A program made the translations under genes and the position numbers. Below, one piece after another: positions 17,536 to 26,988 of a stretch of DNA of 64,000 nt. Each line of letters begins with the position of its first letter. Position 1 is the stretch's first letter. This stretch comes from Yoonia sp. F2084L. GTDB taxonomy: Bacteria > Pseudomonadota > Alphaproteobacteria > Rhodobacterales > Rhodobacteraceae. The DNA is taken from positions 434,001 through 498,000 of the forward strand of contig NZ_JALKAH010000002.1 of the NCBI RefSeq assembly GCF_023015625.1, read 5' to 3'. Under the pieces are notes generated by a model, which saw nothing but the letters and a program-made list of their open reading frames with translations, was not told the DNA's origin and did not search any database.

Positions 17536-19158
17536 ATGGAAGCGCTTGCCCAAGACCTTGCCACGATGGTGCGAACACCGCTGCATGATAGCCATGTGGA
17601 AGAGATGCGCAAAATCGGAACCGTCCGCACTTTCGATGAAGGTGCCACGCTGGTCGATGCAGGCAGCGACCTGAATGCGTTTCACTATGTGATTGACGGT
17701 GCCGTTGTTGCAATTGATCCACGGACTGGGGGGCAGTACGGGGAAGGCCATCTTGGGCCAACGCAGTTCTTTGGCGAAATCAGTTTTTTGTCAGGTGGCA
17801 GCGCCATGATGGGTGCGCGCTGTCTGGAGCGGTCGACCATTCTGACGGTCGATCGCGCCGATATGCTGGCGCTGATGAGCCGTATTCCGGAAATGTCGGA
17901 TATCATCATCACGGTTTTCGCTGCGCGCCGCAGGCGTCTGCTGGAAAGCGGCGAGGCAAGTCTGACACTGATCGGCGCCGAAGAAGACCGTACTATCCGC
18001 CAGATCGCCGCCTTTGCCGGGCGCAACCGCATTCCTTTCCGCAGTCTCACGCTGGGCGAGCATGAGGCCGAAGCGGTGGCGCATTCGTGCAATATTGGGG
18101 CGGCGAAGCCTGCGGTTATTTTCGGCAAGCATTTGGTTGTGGATGACCCAACGCCTGCCAAAATCGCGGCCATTCTTGGTTTGGATATGGCGGTGCATGA
18201 AGATCGCATATTTGATGTGTTGATCGTTGGCGGCGGACCCGCTGGTGTAGCCGCCGGGGTCTATGCCGGGGCCGAAGGGCTCAAGGCGTTGGTGGTTGAA
18301 GACCTGACCATCGGCGGACAGGCGGGCACCTCATCACGGATTGAGAACTATATGGGCTTTCCGACGGGTATCTCCGGGGCGGACCTTGTCTGGCGCGGCG
18401 AAGTGCAGGCGATGAAGTTTGGCACACAATTTGCCGTACCGCGCCGGGTTTCCAGCCTGTCCCGACGCGATGACGGTGTGTTTTGCGCGATCATGGACGA
18501 CGGGACCGAGGTGTGTGCCAAGGCCGTGGTCGTCGCAACGGGCGTACAATATCGGCGTTTGCCGATCCCACGATTGGAAGACTTTGAAGGCATCGGTATC
18601 TATTACGCCGCCACTGACGTCGAAGCGCGCTATTGCCGCGAAACCGAAGCAATTGTTGTCGGCGGCGGTAACTCTGCGGGGCAGGCCGCGATGTATCTGT
18701 CGCGCACAGCAAGCCATGTGCATGTGCTGGTGCGTGGGCCCAGTTTGGCGGCCTCAATGTCCGACTATTTGTTGTCCAGACTGGAAGCGGACCCTGCCAT
18801 CACGATCCACTATCAATCCGAAATTACCAACCTGCACGGCGATCGGCATTTAGAGCAGGTGACAGTACGTCACAAAGCAGATGGCAGCGAACGCACCATC
18901 GACGCGCGTGCGGCCTTCATCATGGTGGGTGCGGCCCCTAACACAGGCTGGCTGTCCGGCTTGGTTGATCTGGATGACAAAGGGTTCGTCCTGACGGGCC
19001 CGGATGTGGGCATGGCAACACCTTACGAGACATCCCATCCCGGCATCTTCGCCGTGGGCGATGTGCGGGCCGGGTCCGTGAAACGCGTAGCCTCTGCTGT
19101 TGGTGAAGGGTCGGTGACGATTTCCAAGGTTTGGGACTTTGTGCGCGGGTCTGAGTAA
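17536..19158 (+). CDS. Cyclic-nucleotide-domain / thioredoxin-reductase-like fusion without redox CxxC
   Basis: 540 residues in three parts. Residues ~1-130 match a cNMP-binding (CAP effector) domain, with the phosphate cassette-like GPTQFFGEISFLSGGSAMMGA. Residues ~150-215 look like a thioredoxin/glutaredoxin-like fold lacking cysteines. Residues ~225-535 are a thioredoxin-reductase-type FAD/NAD(P)H domain with VLIVGGGPAGVAAGVYAG, IVVGGGNSAGQAAMYLS and GIFAVGDVRAGSVKRVA. Where classical TrxB has CATC, this protein reads YYAATDVEA (~357), so it cannot form the usual disulfide. Start ATG follows AAGGAG. Such fusions exist in other bacteria; the reaction is unknown. Confidence 0.88.
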   Translation: MEALAQDLATMVRTPLHDSHVEEMRKIGTVRTFDEGATLVDAGSDLNAFHYVIDGAVVAIDPRTGGQYGEGHLGPTQFFGEISFLSGGSAMMGARCLERSTILTVDRADMLALMSRIPEMSDIIITVFAARRRRLLESGEASLTLIGAEEDRTIRQIAAFAGRNRIPFRSLTLGEHEAEAVAHSCNIGAAKPAVIFGKHLVVDDPTPAKIAAILGLDMAVHEDRIFDVLIVGGGPAGVAAGVYAGAEGLKALVVEDLTIGGQAGTSSRIENYMGFPTGISGADLVWRGEVQAMKFGTQFAVPRRVSSLSRRDDGVFCAIMDDGTEVCAKAVVVATGVQYRRLPIPRLEDFEGIGIYYAATDVEARYCRETEAIVVGGGNSAGQAAMYLSRTASHVHVLVRGPSLAASMSDYLLSRLEADPAITIHYQSEITNLHGDRHLEQVTVRHKADGSERTIDARAAFIMVGAAPNTGWLSGLVDLDDKGFVLTGPDVGMATPYETSHPGIFAVGDVRAGSVKRVASAVGEGSVTISKVWDFVRGSE

Positions 19159-19342
19159 GCGCAAACTGGTGCCTTTACCCTTTTGCAGCCGCGCCCTATA
19201 AGCCACTCCATGTTGCGGCAGATGATCATAAGCATTATTTGCCCGGCGGTTTGAAACAGCTCAAGCCTGCCGGGAAAAGGTGTCTGCGTATGCGCACCGA
19301 TCCTTCGCGAATTCCCAAATGACTGCTTAAAGGACGCCACCC

Positions 19343-22240
19343 ATGTGCGCCGAAACGACTGACTACAAATCCACCTTGAACCTTCCCCGCACTGACTTTC
19401 CGATGCGTGCCGGATTGCCCAAGCGCGAGCCTGAATGGCTGGAGCGGTGGGAAAAAATCGGGGTCTACGACCGCCTGCGCGACAAGGCCAAAGGCCGCAA
19501 GCCATTCACCTTGCATGACGGTCCGCCATATGCGAACGGCCATCTGCACATCGGCCATGCGCTGAACAAGATCCTGAAAGATATGGTCGTACGCAGCCAG
19601 CAGATGATGGGCCGCGATGCCCGGTATGTGCCCGGCTGGGACTGCCACGGTCTGCCGATCGAATGGAAGATCGAAGAGAAATACCGCGCCAAGGGCCGGG
19701 ACAAGGACGATGTGAACGTCGTCGACTTCCGGCAGGAATGCCGCAAGTTCGCCGAGGGCTGGGTTGATATCCAGCGCGAGGAATTCAAGCGTCTGGGCAT
19801 CACCGGTAACTGGGCTGACCCGTATCTGACAATGAATTTCCACTCAGAGCGCGTGATTGCTGAGGAATTCCAGAAGTTCCTGATGAACGGCACGCTGTAT
19901 CAAGGGTCCAAGCCGGTGATGTGGTCGCCGGTTGAAAAGACCGCACTGGCCGAGGCTGAGGTCGAGTATCACGACCGGCAGACCGATGCGATCTGGGTGA
20001 AGTTCCCTTGTGTCAAAGGCCCCGAAGGCTTTGAGCGCGCCAAGGTGATGATCTGGACGACGACACCATGGACTATCCCGCAGAACCGCGCGATCTGTTT
20101 TGGTCCGTCGATCAGCTATGGCCTTTATGAGGTTATCGCCCGTCCAGAGGAATGCTGGGCCACCATCGGCGAACGTCTGGTCATGGCAGATAATCTGGCC
20201 GACGATACCTTTGCGGCCGCCCGTTTGGACGGTGATATGTACCGCCGCCTGCGCGATGTGACGCCTGACGAATTGGCGCAACTGACCTGTGCACACCCGC
20301 TGCGTGGCGCGACAGGTGCAAACGGCGAATGGGACTTCGATGTGCCACTGCTGCCCGGTGATCACGTGACTGATGATGCCGGTACGGGCTTTGTGCATAC
20401 GGCCCCCAGCCATGGTGACGATGACTATGCAATCGGGGTCAAGCATGGCCTGCCGATGACCTATAACATCCTTGATGACAGCTCCTACCGCGATGATCTG
20501 CCGTTCTTTGCCGGTGAATGCATCCTGAAACCCAACGGGAAACCCGGTGGGGCGAATAAGGTTGTGATCGAGAAACTGGTCGAGGTCGGCGCGCTTTTGG
20601 CCCGCAAGCGCATCACGATCTCTGACGCGCATAGCTGGCGGTCCAAAGCGCCCGTCATCCGCCTGAACCGCCCACAGTGGTTTGCCGCTATCGACAAGGC
20701 TGTCGACGACGGGCAAGACACCTACGGCACAACCATTCGCGAACGCGCGCTGCGCTCAATCGACGAGTTGGTGACGTGGACCCCGCAGACAGGTCGCAAC
20801 CGCCTATACTCCATGATCGAGGCGCGGCCTGACTGGGTGTTGTCGCGCCAGCGTGCTTGGGGTGTGCCTTTAACGTGTTTCGTGAAGAAAGATGCGCAGC
20901 CCACCGACCCCGATTACCTGTTGCGCAATGAGGCCGTGAACGCCCGCGTGCTGCAAGCGTTCGAGGAAGAGGGCGCTGACGCATGGTACAAGGAAGGCGC
21001 GAAAGAGCGATTCCTGGGCAATGAAGTCAATCACGAAGACTATACCCAAGTCTTCGATATTCTCGACGTCTGGTTCGACAGTGGTTCAACCCACGCCTTC
21101 GTACTGCGCGACCGCGAAGACGGGTCCGAAGATGGGATGGCTGACCTCTACCTCGAAGGCACTGATCAGCACCGTGGCTGGTTCCATTCGTCGATGTTGC
21201 AGGCCTGCGGGACCATGGGACATGCGCCCTATCGTGGGGTTCTGACGCATGGGTTCACGCTGGATCAGAAGGGTATGAAGATGTCCAAATCCATCGGGAA
21301 CACCATCGCGCCCGAACAGGTGGTCAATCAATATGGCGCGGATATCCTGCGGCTTTGGGTGGCTCAGTCGGACTATACGGCTGACCTGCGGATCGGGGAT
21401 GAGATCCTCAAAGGGGTCGCCGACAGCTATCGCCGCCTGCGGAACACTGTGCGCTTTATGCTGGGATCGCTGTCAGATTTCAGCGAAGCGGATCGTATCA
21501 CGCCAAGCGAAATGCCGGAACTGGAACGCTGGGTGCTACACCGTTTGGCCGAGTTGGATGAGCAGGTGCGGGCAGGCTATGCGAAATATGACTTCCAAGG
21601 CGTCTTTCAGGCGGTCTTTACTTTTGCCACGGTTGAACTGTCGGCCTTCTACTTCGATATCCGCAAAGACGCGCTGTACTGCGATGGCGACACGACCCGG
21701 CGTCGCGCCGCGCGTACGGTTCTGGACATTCTGTTCCACCGCCTGACGAAATGGTTAGCGCCAATGCTGACCTTCACGATGGAAGAGGTCTGGTTGGAGC
21801 GCTTTGGCGCGGACGACAGCTCAATCCACCTTGAGGATTTTGCGGAAACCCCTACCGAGTGGCGCGACGATGCGTTGGCCGCGAAATGGACGGAAGTGCG
21901 TAAAGTGCGCCGGGTCGTGACCGGCGCGCTTGAGGTCGAGCGCACGGCCAAAGTCATCGGCGCGTCGCTCGAAGCGGCACCAACCGTCTATGTTGGTGTG
22001 GAGACAGCCAAGTTGTTGGAGACGGTCAGCTTTGACGATCTCTGCATCACCTCTGGCATCGTCGTGTCGACCGATGTGGCCCCGGAAGGCGCGTTCCGTC
22101 TGGATGAAGTGGCGGACGTCGCGGTGATATTTGCCAAGGCCGAAGGCGAGAAATGCCAGCGTTGCTGGAAGATTCTGCCGGATGTCGGCACGCACGCACA
22201 TGCGGGTGTTTGCGGACGCTGCAACGAAGCGCTTGGCTAA
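19343..22240 (+). CDS. ileS: Isoleucyl-tRNA synthetase
   Basis: 965 residues, class I synthetase charging tRNA-Ile. The HIGH signature is at 69-72 (in PPYANGHLHIGHALNKILKD), WSPVEKTALAEAEVEY begins the editing region, and the KMSKS loop is GMKMSKSIGN (~643-652). The C terminus has a zinc-type cysteine set (CQRCW ... CGRCN). Bacterial-type IleRS of normal length. Upstream there are 184 bases without a gene; I see no T-box. The stop overlaps the start of the thioesterase gene by one base. Confidence 0.98.
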   Translation: MCAETTDYKSTLNLPRTDFPMRAGLPKREPEWLERWEKIGVYDRLRDKAKGRKPFTLHDGPPYANGHLHIGHALNKILKDMVVRSQQMMGRDARYVPGWDCHGLPIEWKIEEKYRAKGRDKDDVNVVDFRQECRKFAEGWVDIQREEFKRLGITGNWADPYLTMNFHSERVIAEEFQKFLMNGTLYQGSKPVMWSPVEKTALAEAEVEYHDRQTDAIWVKFPCVKGPEGFERAKVMIWTTTPWTIPQNRAICFGPSISYGLYEVIARPEECWATIGERLVMADNLADDTFAAARLDGDMYRRLRDVTPDELAQLTCAHPLRGATGANGEWDFDVPLLPGDHVTDDAGTGFVHTAPSHGDDDYAIGVKHGLPMTYNILDDSSYRDDLPFFAGECILKPNGKPGGANKVVIEKLVEVGALLARKRITISDAHSWRSKAPVIRLNRPQWFAAIDKAVDDGQDTYGTTIRERALRSIDELVTWTPQTGRNRLYSMIEARPDWVLSRQRAWGVPLTCFVKKDAQPTDPDYLLRNEAVNARVLQAFEEEGADAWYKEGAKERFLGNEVNHEDYTQVFDILDVWFDSGSTHAFVLRDREDGSEDGMADLYLEGTDQHRGWFHSSMLQACGTMGHAPYRGVLTHGFTLDQKGMKMSKSIGNTIAPEQVVNQYGADILRLWVAQSDYTADLRIGDEILKGVADSYRRLRNTVRFMLGSLSDFSEADRITPSEMPELERWVLHRLAELDEQVRAGYAKYDFQGVFQAVFTFATVELSAFYFDIRKDALYCDGDTTRRRAARTVLDILFHRLTKWLAPMLTFTMEEVWLERFGADDSSIHLEDFAETPTEWRDDALAAKWTEVRKVRRVVTGALEVERTAKVIGASLEAAPTVYVGVETAKLLETVSFDDLCITSGIVVSTDVAPEGAFRLDEVADVAVIFAKAEGEKCQRCWKILPDVGTHAHAGVCGRCNEALG

Positions 22241-22677
22241 TGGAATACGGTGATCCCCAATCTGTTGCACGCATGCGGGCGGATTTTGACCGTCAGGGTG
22301 CAATGCAAACGATGGGGATCACTGTTGCGGATGTGGCACCGGGGCGTGTTGTTTTGGAGATGCCGTTCAATCCCGACTTCACACAGCATCATGGGTTCAT
22401 CCATGCGGCGGCGATTACAGCGGGCATGGACAGCGCCTGCGGTTTTGCGGCGCTCACGCTGATGGATGCGGAAAGCGAAGTGCTAACGGTCGAGTTCAAA
22501 TGCAGCTTCATGGCACCCGCGCGTGGGCAGTCGTTTCGGTTCGAAGGCGACGTGCTGAAATCCGGGCGCACCCTGACCTTTACCGAAGGACGGGCGATAG
22601 CAATTGACGGGACGCAGGAAACTACGGTCGCGACCATCACCGCAACAATGATGGCTGTGCGCGGGCTGAAGACGTGA
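22240..22677 (+). CDS. PaaI-family (hotdog) thioesterase
   Basis: 145 residues from the ATG at 22240, which shares one base with the ileS stop. Hotdog-fold pattern: MPFNPDFTQHHGFIHAAAIT (~44-63) carries the QHHGFIHAA active-site helix start, then VLTVEFKCSFMAPARG (~83-98). PaaI-type enzymes hydrolyse acyl-CoA thioesters; the substrate is unknown. It overlaps the ogt-like gene by 4 bases (GTGA at 22674-22677). Confidence 0.85.
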   Translation: MEYGDPQSVARMRADFDRQGAMQTMGITVADVAPGRVVLEMPFNPDFTQHHGFIHAAAITAGMDSACGFAALTLMDAESEVLTVEFKCSFMAPARGQSFRFEGDVLKSGRTLTFTEGRAIAIDGTQETTVATITATMMAVRGLKT

Positions 22678-23123
22678 TTTGCCCAAACTCTCCGGTCGGT
22701 GCTTTGGGCGCTGATGCGGCTGATGGTGCAGTCACAGCCCTACATTGGGGGCGAGATGGGACGCTGACCGATGGGCCGTTGTATCAAAAGATGGCAGATG
22801 AACTGGCCGCCTATTTCGCCGGCGATTTGCAGCAATTCGAAACGCCGGTCGCACCGCGCGGGAACGCGTTTCAACAAAGGTTCTACGCGGCACTCTGCGC
22901 TATTCCTTACGGTGAAACGCGGACCTACGGCGATTTGGCGAAGGAATTGGACGTTTCGGCGCAAGCGATCGGTCAGGCTTGCGGGGCTAACCCCATTGCA
23001 ATCCTCATACCGTGCCACCGTGTTCTGGCGGCGAATGGTTTAGGCGGCTATTCCGGGGCAGGCGGGATCGAAGCGAAGGTTGCGCTGCTAAAGCTTGAAG
23101 GCGCGGCCGGGCTGCTGATCTAA
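22674..23123 (+). CDS. ogt: Methylated-DNA--[protein]-cysteine S-methyltransferase
   Basis: 149 residues. The active-site motif IPCHRV (C114) and the flanking GANPIAILIPCHRVLAANG and YSGAGGIEAK segments identify the O6-alkylguanine repair suicide enzyme, without a fused Ada regulatory domain. The GTG start at 22674 overlaps the thioesterase stop (GTGA). It ends convergent with pcs, stops interlocked in CTAA (23120-23123). Confidence 0.93.
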   Translation: MICPNSPVGALGADAADGAVTALHWGRDGTLTDGPLYQKMADELAAYFAGDLQQFETPVAPRGNAFQQRFYAALCAIPYGETRTYGDLAKELDVSAQAIGQACGANPIAILIPCHRVLAANGLGGYSGAGGIEAKVALLKLEGAAGLLI

Positions 23124-23818
23124 GCCGTCTTGCGTTCTGGAATAATCTGCTGCGCCACACCTGCAAAGAGCAGATAGACCGACGTGATAATCAAACCCCA
23201 ATGCGCCCAGCTGTTGGGGTAGAAATCGACCCAAGCGGCCCAGCCAGCAAAGAATGTCCAGCCCAACGCCATCGGCAACGTGACCATGCGCCAGCGTTCG
23301 GTCCGCACCGGGTGGACGAATTTCAGCGGAACGAACATGGTGATGGCAAGGCTGCCCACAAGAACCAGCGAGACCCAGAAGTTTGGCTGTAAGGCAAAGA
23401 TCACCAAGACCAGCATGTTCCAGCACCCCGGAAACCCTGAAAAGGAGTTATCCTTTGTTTTCATGCGTGTATCTGCAAAATACATGGCCGATGCAAAGGT
23501 GATGATGATGATCGCAAACCACCCCGTCCAACCCGGCAGCAGGCCAGACTTGAACAGCGCATAAGCGGGCACAAAGACATAGGTCAGATAGTCGATAATC
23601 AGATCCAGCAAGACACCATCAAAGGCCGGCGCATTGGTCTTCACATCGTATTTGCGCGCCAAAGGTCCATCAATGCCATCGACGAAAAAAGCGACCACGA
23701 GCCAAAGAAACATCAGGCTCCACTCTTCCTCAACCGCAGCAAGCATCGCCAGCATGGCAAAAACAGCGCCGGTCGCGGTGAGCAGGTGAACAAGAAGGGC
23801 TTTGGCGCGAAGTGTCAT
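23120..23818 (-). CDS. pcs: Phosphatidylcholine synthase (CDP-alcohol phosphatidyltransferase family)
   Basis: 232 residues from the ATG at 23818 (a GTG one codon earlier is possible). Multiple membrane helices. The CDP-alcohol phosphotransferase motif is present in the Pcs form: DGIDGPLAR (47-55) then FDGVLLDLIIDYLTY (67-81), with conserved Asp at 47, 50, 68, 72 and 76. Pcs condenses CDP-diacylglycerol with choline in one step at the inner membrane, a route typical of host-associated and marine alphaproteobacteria. It lies 42 bases downstream of xerC on the same strand but is probably an independent function. Confidence 0.9.
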   Translation of the reverse strand: MTLRAKALLVHLLTATGAVFAMLAMLAAVEEEWSLMFLWLVVAFFVDGIDGPLARKYDVKTNAPAFDGVLLDLIIDYLTYVFVPAYALFKSGLLPGWTGWFAIIIITFASAMYFADTRMKTKDNSFSGFPGCWNMLVLVIFALQPNFWVSLVLVGSLAITMFVPLKFVHPVRTERWRMVTLPMALGWTFFAGWAAWVDFYPNSWAHWGLIITSVYLLFAGVAQQIIPERKTA

Positions 23819-23860
23819 CACAGTGTCATGGTCGAAAAACCTATCAGGGGCAACCGATTG

Positions 23861-24775
23861 TCAGGCTTTTGGATGCGCCTTTTCATAGACGGACATCAGG
23901 TGTGCTGCATCGACCGCAGTATAGGCTTGGGTGGTGGATAGGGACGCATGACCCAAAAGTTCTTGGATCGTGCGCAGATCACCGCCAGCGGCCAATAGAT
24001 GCGTAGCAAAGGAATGGCGCATCGCATGCGGCGTTGCGGTGGCGGGCAGGCCCAGTTGAAGGCGCGCCTGTTCCATCACTTTCTGGATTGCGCGCGGCGA
24101 CAGGACCCCACCACGGACGGCACGAAAGATCGGCGCATCCGCGGCAACCCCATAAGGGCAAAGATCAACATAGGCATCAACAGCATCACGCGCGGCATCA
24201 AGCACCGGCACGATACGTTCCTTGCCGCCTTTGCCGATGATACGCAGGACCTCTGGCAGCGGCACGTCTGATCCGGTCAGCCCCAAGGCCTCGGATATCC
24301 GCAAGCCACAACCGTAAAGCAGGGTCACGACCGCCATGTCGCGGGCGGCGACCCAAGGTTCGCTTGCCTGCAACTCGACGGTGTCGATCATCGCCGACGC
24401 GGCATCGACTTCTAGCGGACGGGGCAGCTTGCGTTGAAACTTTGGCGCTCGGGTGGACAGGACGGCGGTCGGTTCAAACCCTTCACGCTCTGCCAACCAG
24501 CGATAGAAGGATTTTACGGCTGACAAGGATCGCGCCAAAGACCGGGCCCCCACACCGCGCCCGCGTTCATGCGCCATCCAGGCGCGCATGTCGCGCACGG
24601 TGACGCGGGCAATCGGGGCAAGCCCCTGACTGTCGCCGTTGTACTGGGTCATGAAAGCCAGAAAGCCCAACACATCCGTTTGATAGGCTTTCAGCGTATT
24701 CTCTGCCGCACCCGCAAGGGCGCGTTGGCCTGCCAGCCAAGCGCCCAACGCGTCTGACAGGGCAGGGGCGATCAT
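23861..24775 (-). CDS. xerC: Tyrosine recombinase XerC
   Basis: 304 residues from the ATG at 24775 (MIAPALSDALGAWLAGQRAL). N-terminal SAM-like core-binding domain (~8-95), then the catalytic domain with R159 (CGLRISEALGL), a lysine in GKGGKER (182-185), H250-x-x-R253 (HAMRHSFATHL), H276 and the nucleophile Y285 (LGHASLSTTQAYT). With XerD it resolves chromosome dimers at dif. The upstream DUF484 gene, one base away, is the standard partner in proteobacteria. No phage genes are near, so this is the housekeeping enzyme rather than an integrase. Confidence 0.95.
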   Translation of the reverse strand: MIAPALSDALGAWLAGQRALAGAAENTLKAYQTDVLGFLAFMTQYNGDSQGLAPIARVTVRDMRAWMAHERGRGVGARSLARSLSAVKSFYRWLAEREGFEPTAVLSTRAPKFQRKLPRPLEVDAASAMIDTVELQASEPWVAARDMAVVTLLYGCGLRISEALGLTGSDVPLPEVLRIIGKGGKERIVPVLDAARDAVDAYVDLCPYGVAADAPIFRAVRGGVLSPRAIQKVMEQARLQLGLPATATPHAMRHSFATHLLAAGGDLRTIQELLGHASLSTTQAYTAVDAAHLMSVYEKAHPKA

Positions 24776-24776
24776 G

Positions 24777-25469
24777 TTATGCCAACCAGCGGCGCACGAC
24801 CCGTTCGAACACGCCAGCAAAGAAGGTCAGCAAATCGGTGCCTTGTTGCGGTGTGAACAGTTGCGGGTCTTCGCTGCCCATGACCAACATCGCGGGCAGT
24901 TGATCTGGGCCGAGGTCTATCTTCAAGCAAGCCTCAGATTTAATATATTCGGCGCGCGCGCCGTAAAGGCTGCCGCCCACTTTATGAAATTCGCGCAGAG
25001 TGATCTGACGGGCGGGCATATTGCGACCCAGCGTGATGTACCCTTCAACATAGTTTTCGGGCATGATTGCGACGGTCGCACCGGCGTTGCTTTGGGCTTC
25101 GGGCAGGTTGCTTTCCAGCACCAGCCGGATCGCATCAACGCGCAGGATATCAGCCACTTCGCCGCTCAGATCCGCCAGAAACTGTTCAAATGTTGTGGCA
25201 TCCATCATCCGCAAAATGGCGCGATGCACCTGATTGGTGCCTGCCAGATTATCATAGGCAGCAGCAATAACGTTGCGGTGGGTATCCTCAAGCCGGTCAA
25301 AACGGGCCTCAAGCCGCTCCATCGCGACCGAGCGCAGATCAACGACATTGCCGTTTTGACCATCATTGCTGCCCACAAGGGCGCGCATGACGTCTGGGTC
25401 TTCCAATAGGACATCGGGGTTTGCGATGATCTTCTCACGAAGATCATCGGCCATAACTGTTTGATTCAT
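24777..25469 (-). CDS. DUF484 family protein
   Basis: 230 residues. It starts with an acidic/helical N terminus (LREKIIANPDVLLEDPDVMRA) followed by a GAF-like region, as in DUF484 proteins that occur directly upstream of xerC. It is separated from xerC by one base. The function of the family is not established; conserved linkage suggests a link to chromosome recombination or cell division. Preceded by a 189-base gap without a gene. Confidence 0.88.
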   Translation of the reverse strand: MNQTVMADDLREKIIANPDVLLEDPDVMRALVGSNDGQNGNVVDLRSVAMERLEARFDRLEDTHRNVIAAAYDNLAGTNQVHRAILRMMDATTFEQFLADLSGEVADILRVDAIRLVLESNLPEAQSNAGATVAIMPENYVEGYITLGRNMPARQITLREFHKVGGSLYGARAEYIKSEACLKIDLGPDQLPAMLVMGSEDPQLFTPQQGTDLLTFFAGVFERVVRRWLA

Positions 25470-25658
25470 GTGCCTGCTCTTTAGTTTGTTTTTTTAGCAA
25501 GCTAGCAGAGGGTTACGTGCGTTTCTTCAACTTTTTTCAGTCACGCCAAAGGTGGTGGCATTTGGGTGTCACCCAAGTCTATGCGCAAGAAGCGGGTCGC
25601 CCAACGACTCGGACCCGACCATGCTGGGGTAAGCTTCGCCAATAGAAAGCCCGTCAGA

Positions 25659-26255
25659 ATGCTAGAAACAGCCATAGCGCTTGTCGTTTTTCTTTTTCCG
25701 CTGGCCTACAGTCCGGGGCCCGGAAACCTGTTCTTTGCGGCCAACGGCGCCCGATTCGGATTTCGTGCGACGGTGCCTGCAAATTTGGGCTATCACATTT
25801 CGACGTGGATCGTAACGCTGGCCATTGGGTTGGGTTTCATCGCGTTACTCAACAAGTTTCCGCAGCTTTTTGTCATACTGAAGGTGGCAGGGTCGCTTTA
25901 CGTACTTTGGTTGGCTTGGAAAATGATCCGCTCAAGCACGTTGCAAGGGTCACACAACGCGAAGCCTGCGAATTTCGTTGATGGTGCGCTGCTATTGCTT
26001 CTAAATCCGAAGGCCTACGTGATCATGGCCTTGATGTTCACGCAGTTCTTGGATCAGTCGCAACCCGGTCAGTTTTTCACGGTGGTCATGATTTCGACAG
26101 TGTTCACTGTTAACAACATGCTGGCGTTTTCGCTGTGGACACTGATGGGTGATGCGTTGGCATCTGGCTTTCGCAGTGAAGACAGCGCGCAGAAACTGAA
26201 CGCTGTCTTTGGGATTATACTGGCAGCTGTCGCTGTTTGGATGCTGCTTTCCTAG
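25659..26255 (+). CDS. LysE/RhtB-family amino acid exporter
   Basis: 198 residues from the ATG at 25659 ([20 protein letters not shown]); the in-frame extension to 25566 is charged and not family-like. Six hydrophobic segments and the family signature [19 protein letters not shown] (~18-36). Members export basic amino acids, homoserine, threonine or similar compounds by proton exchange. Single gene; its stop interlocks with the convergent transaldolase stop (CTAG, 26252-26255). Confidence 0.88.
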   Translation: MLETAIALVVFLFPLAYSPGPGNLFFAANGARFGFRATVPANLGYHISTWIVTLAIGLGFIALLNKFPQLFVILKVAGSLYVLWLAWKMIRSSTLQGSHNAKPANFVDGALLLLLNPKAYVIMALMFTQFLDQSQPGQFFTVVMISTVFTVNNMLAFSLWTLMGDALASGFRSEDSAQKLNAVFGIILAAVAVWMLLS

Positions 26256-26905
26256 ACGATCTTGATACCCGCCTTCTCAGCATCCGCCATAAACGCGGCC
26301 AGTCCCTTATCCGTCAGCACATGGTTCGCCATCGCTTTGATCACATTCGGCGGCGCTGTGCAGACGTCGGCGCCGATTTTCGCACAATCGCTCATGTGGT
26401 TGGCGGTGCGGATGGATGCGGCAAGGATGTTCGTCTCAAACCCGTAGTTGTCATAGATCGTGCGGATATCTTCGATCAGTTCCAGCCCGTCCATGTTCAG
26501 ATCATCCAGACGCCCGATGAAGGGGCTGATGAAGGTTGCCCCGGCCTTGGCCGCCAGCAAGGCTTGGTTGGCAGAAAAGCACAGCGTCACGTTCACCATG
26601 ATGCCGTCGTCTGTCAGTGTCTTACAGGTCTTGAGGCCCGCCCATGTCAGCGGCACTTTCACCGCGATGTTGTCAGCGATCTTTGCCAGCTTGCGGCCTT
26701 CGGCCAGCATATCGTCAGCTTCCAGTGCGACCACTTCGGCGGATACGGGGCCAGAGACGATGGAACAGATCTCTTTGGTGACTTCCAGAATATCGCGCCC
26801 GGATTTGGCGATCAGGGACGGGTTCGTCGTGACCCCATCGACCATGCCAAGGTCATTGAGTTCTTTGATCTGGTCGATCTCTGCTGTGTCTACGAAAAAC
26901 TTCAT
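26252..26905 (-). CDS. tal: Transaldolase (small TalC/FSA-type)
   Basis: 217 residues, the compact fructose-6-phosphate-aldolase-like transaldolase subfamily. Family blocks: [28 protein letters not shown] (23-34), the Schiff-base lysine in AVKVPLT (K83), and [11 protein letters not shown]. It interconverts sugar phosphates in the non-oxidative pentose phosphate path, or acts as an aldolase; the two are hard to separate by eye. GGAG lies 7 bases before the ATG. Confidence 0.93.
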   Translation of the reverse strand: MKFFVDTAEIDQIKELNDLGMVDGVTTNPSLIAKSGRDILEVTKEICSIVSGPVSAEVVALEADDMLAEGRKLAKIADNIAVKVPLTWAGLKTCKTLTDDGIMVNVTLCFSANQALLAAKAGATFISPFIGRLDDLNMDGLELIEDIRTIYDNYGFETNILAASIRTANHMSDCAKIGADVCTAPPNVIKAMANHVLTDKGLAAFMADAEKAGIKIV

Positions 26906-26988
26906 CTTTTCACTCCGCGCATGGGTTGGTGTTTGTTGCGTCAGCGTTTACCTGATTGGGGAACGGGCGGAAACCCACAAAGGCGGAT

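Noticed and set aside
19844-20716. 290-codon minus-strand frame inside ileS
   Set aside because: Antisense shadow of ileS with no domain.
24471-24480. tRNA T-arm-like GGTTCAAACC
   Set aside because: Lies within the xerC coding region with no acceptor or anticodon arms; no other tRNA-like structure was found in the window.
23861-24775. Possible phage/ICE integrase
   Set aside because: Standard XerC length, next to DUF484, no attachment sites, structural or mobility genes nearby.
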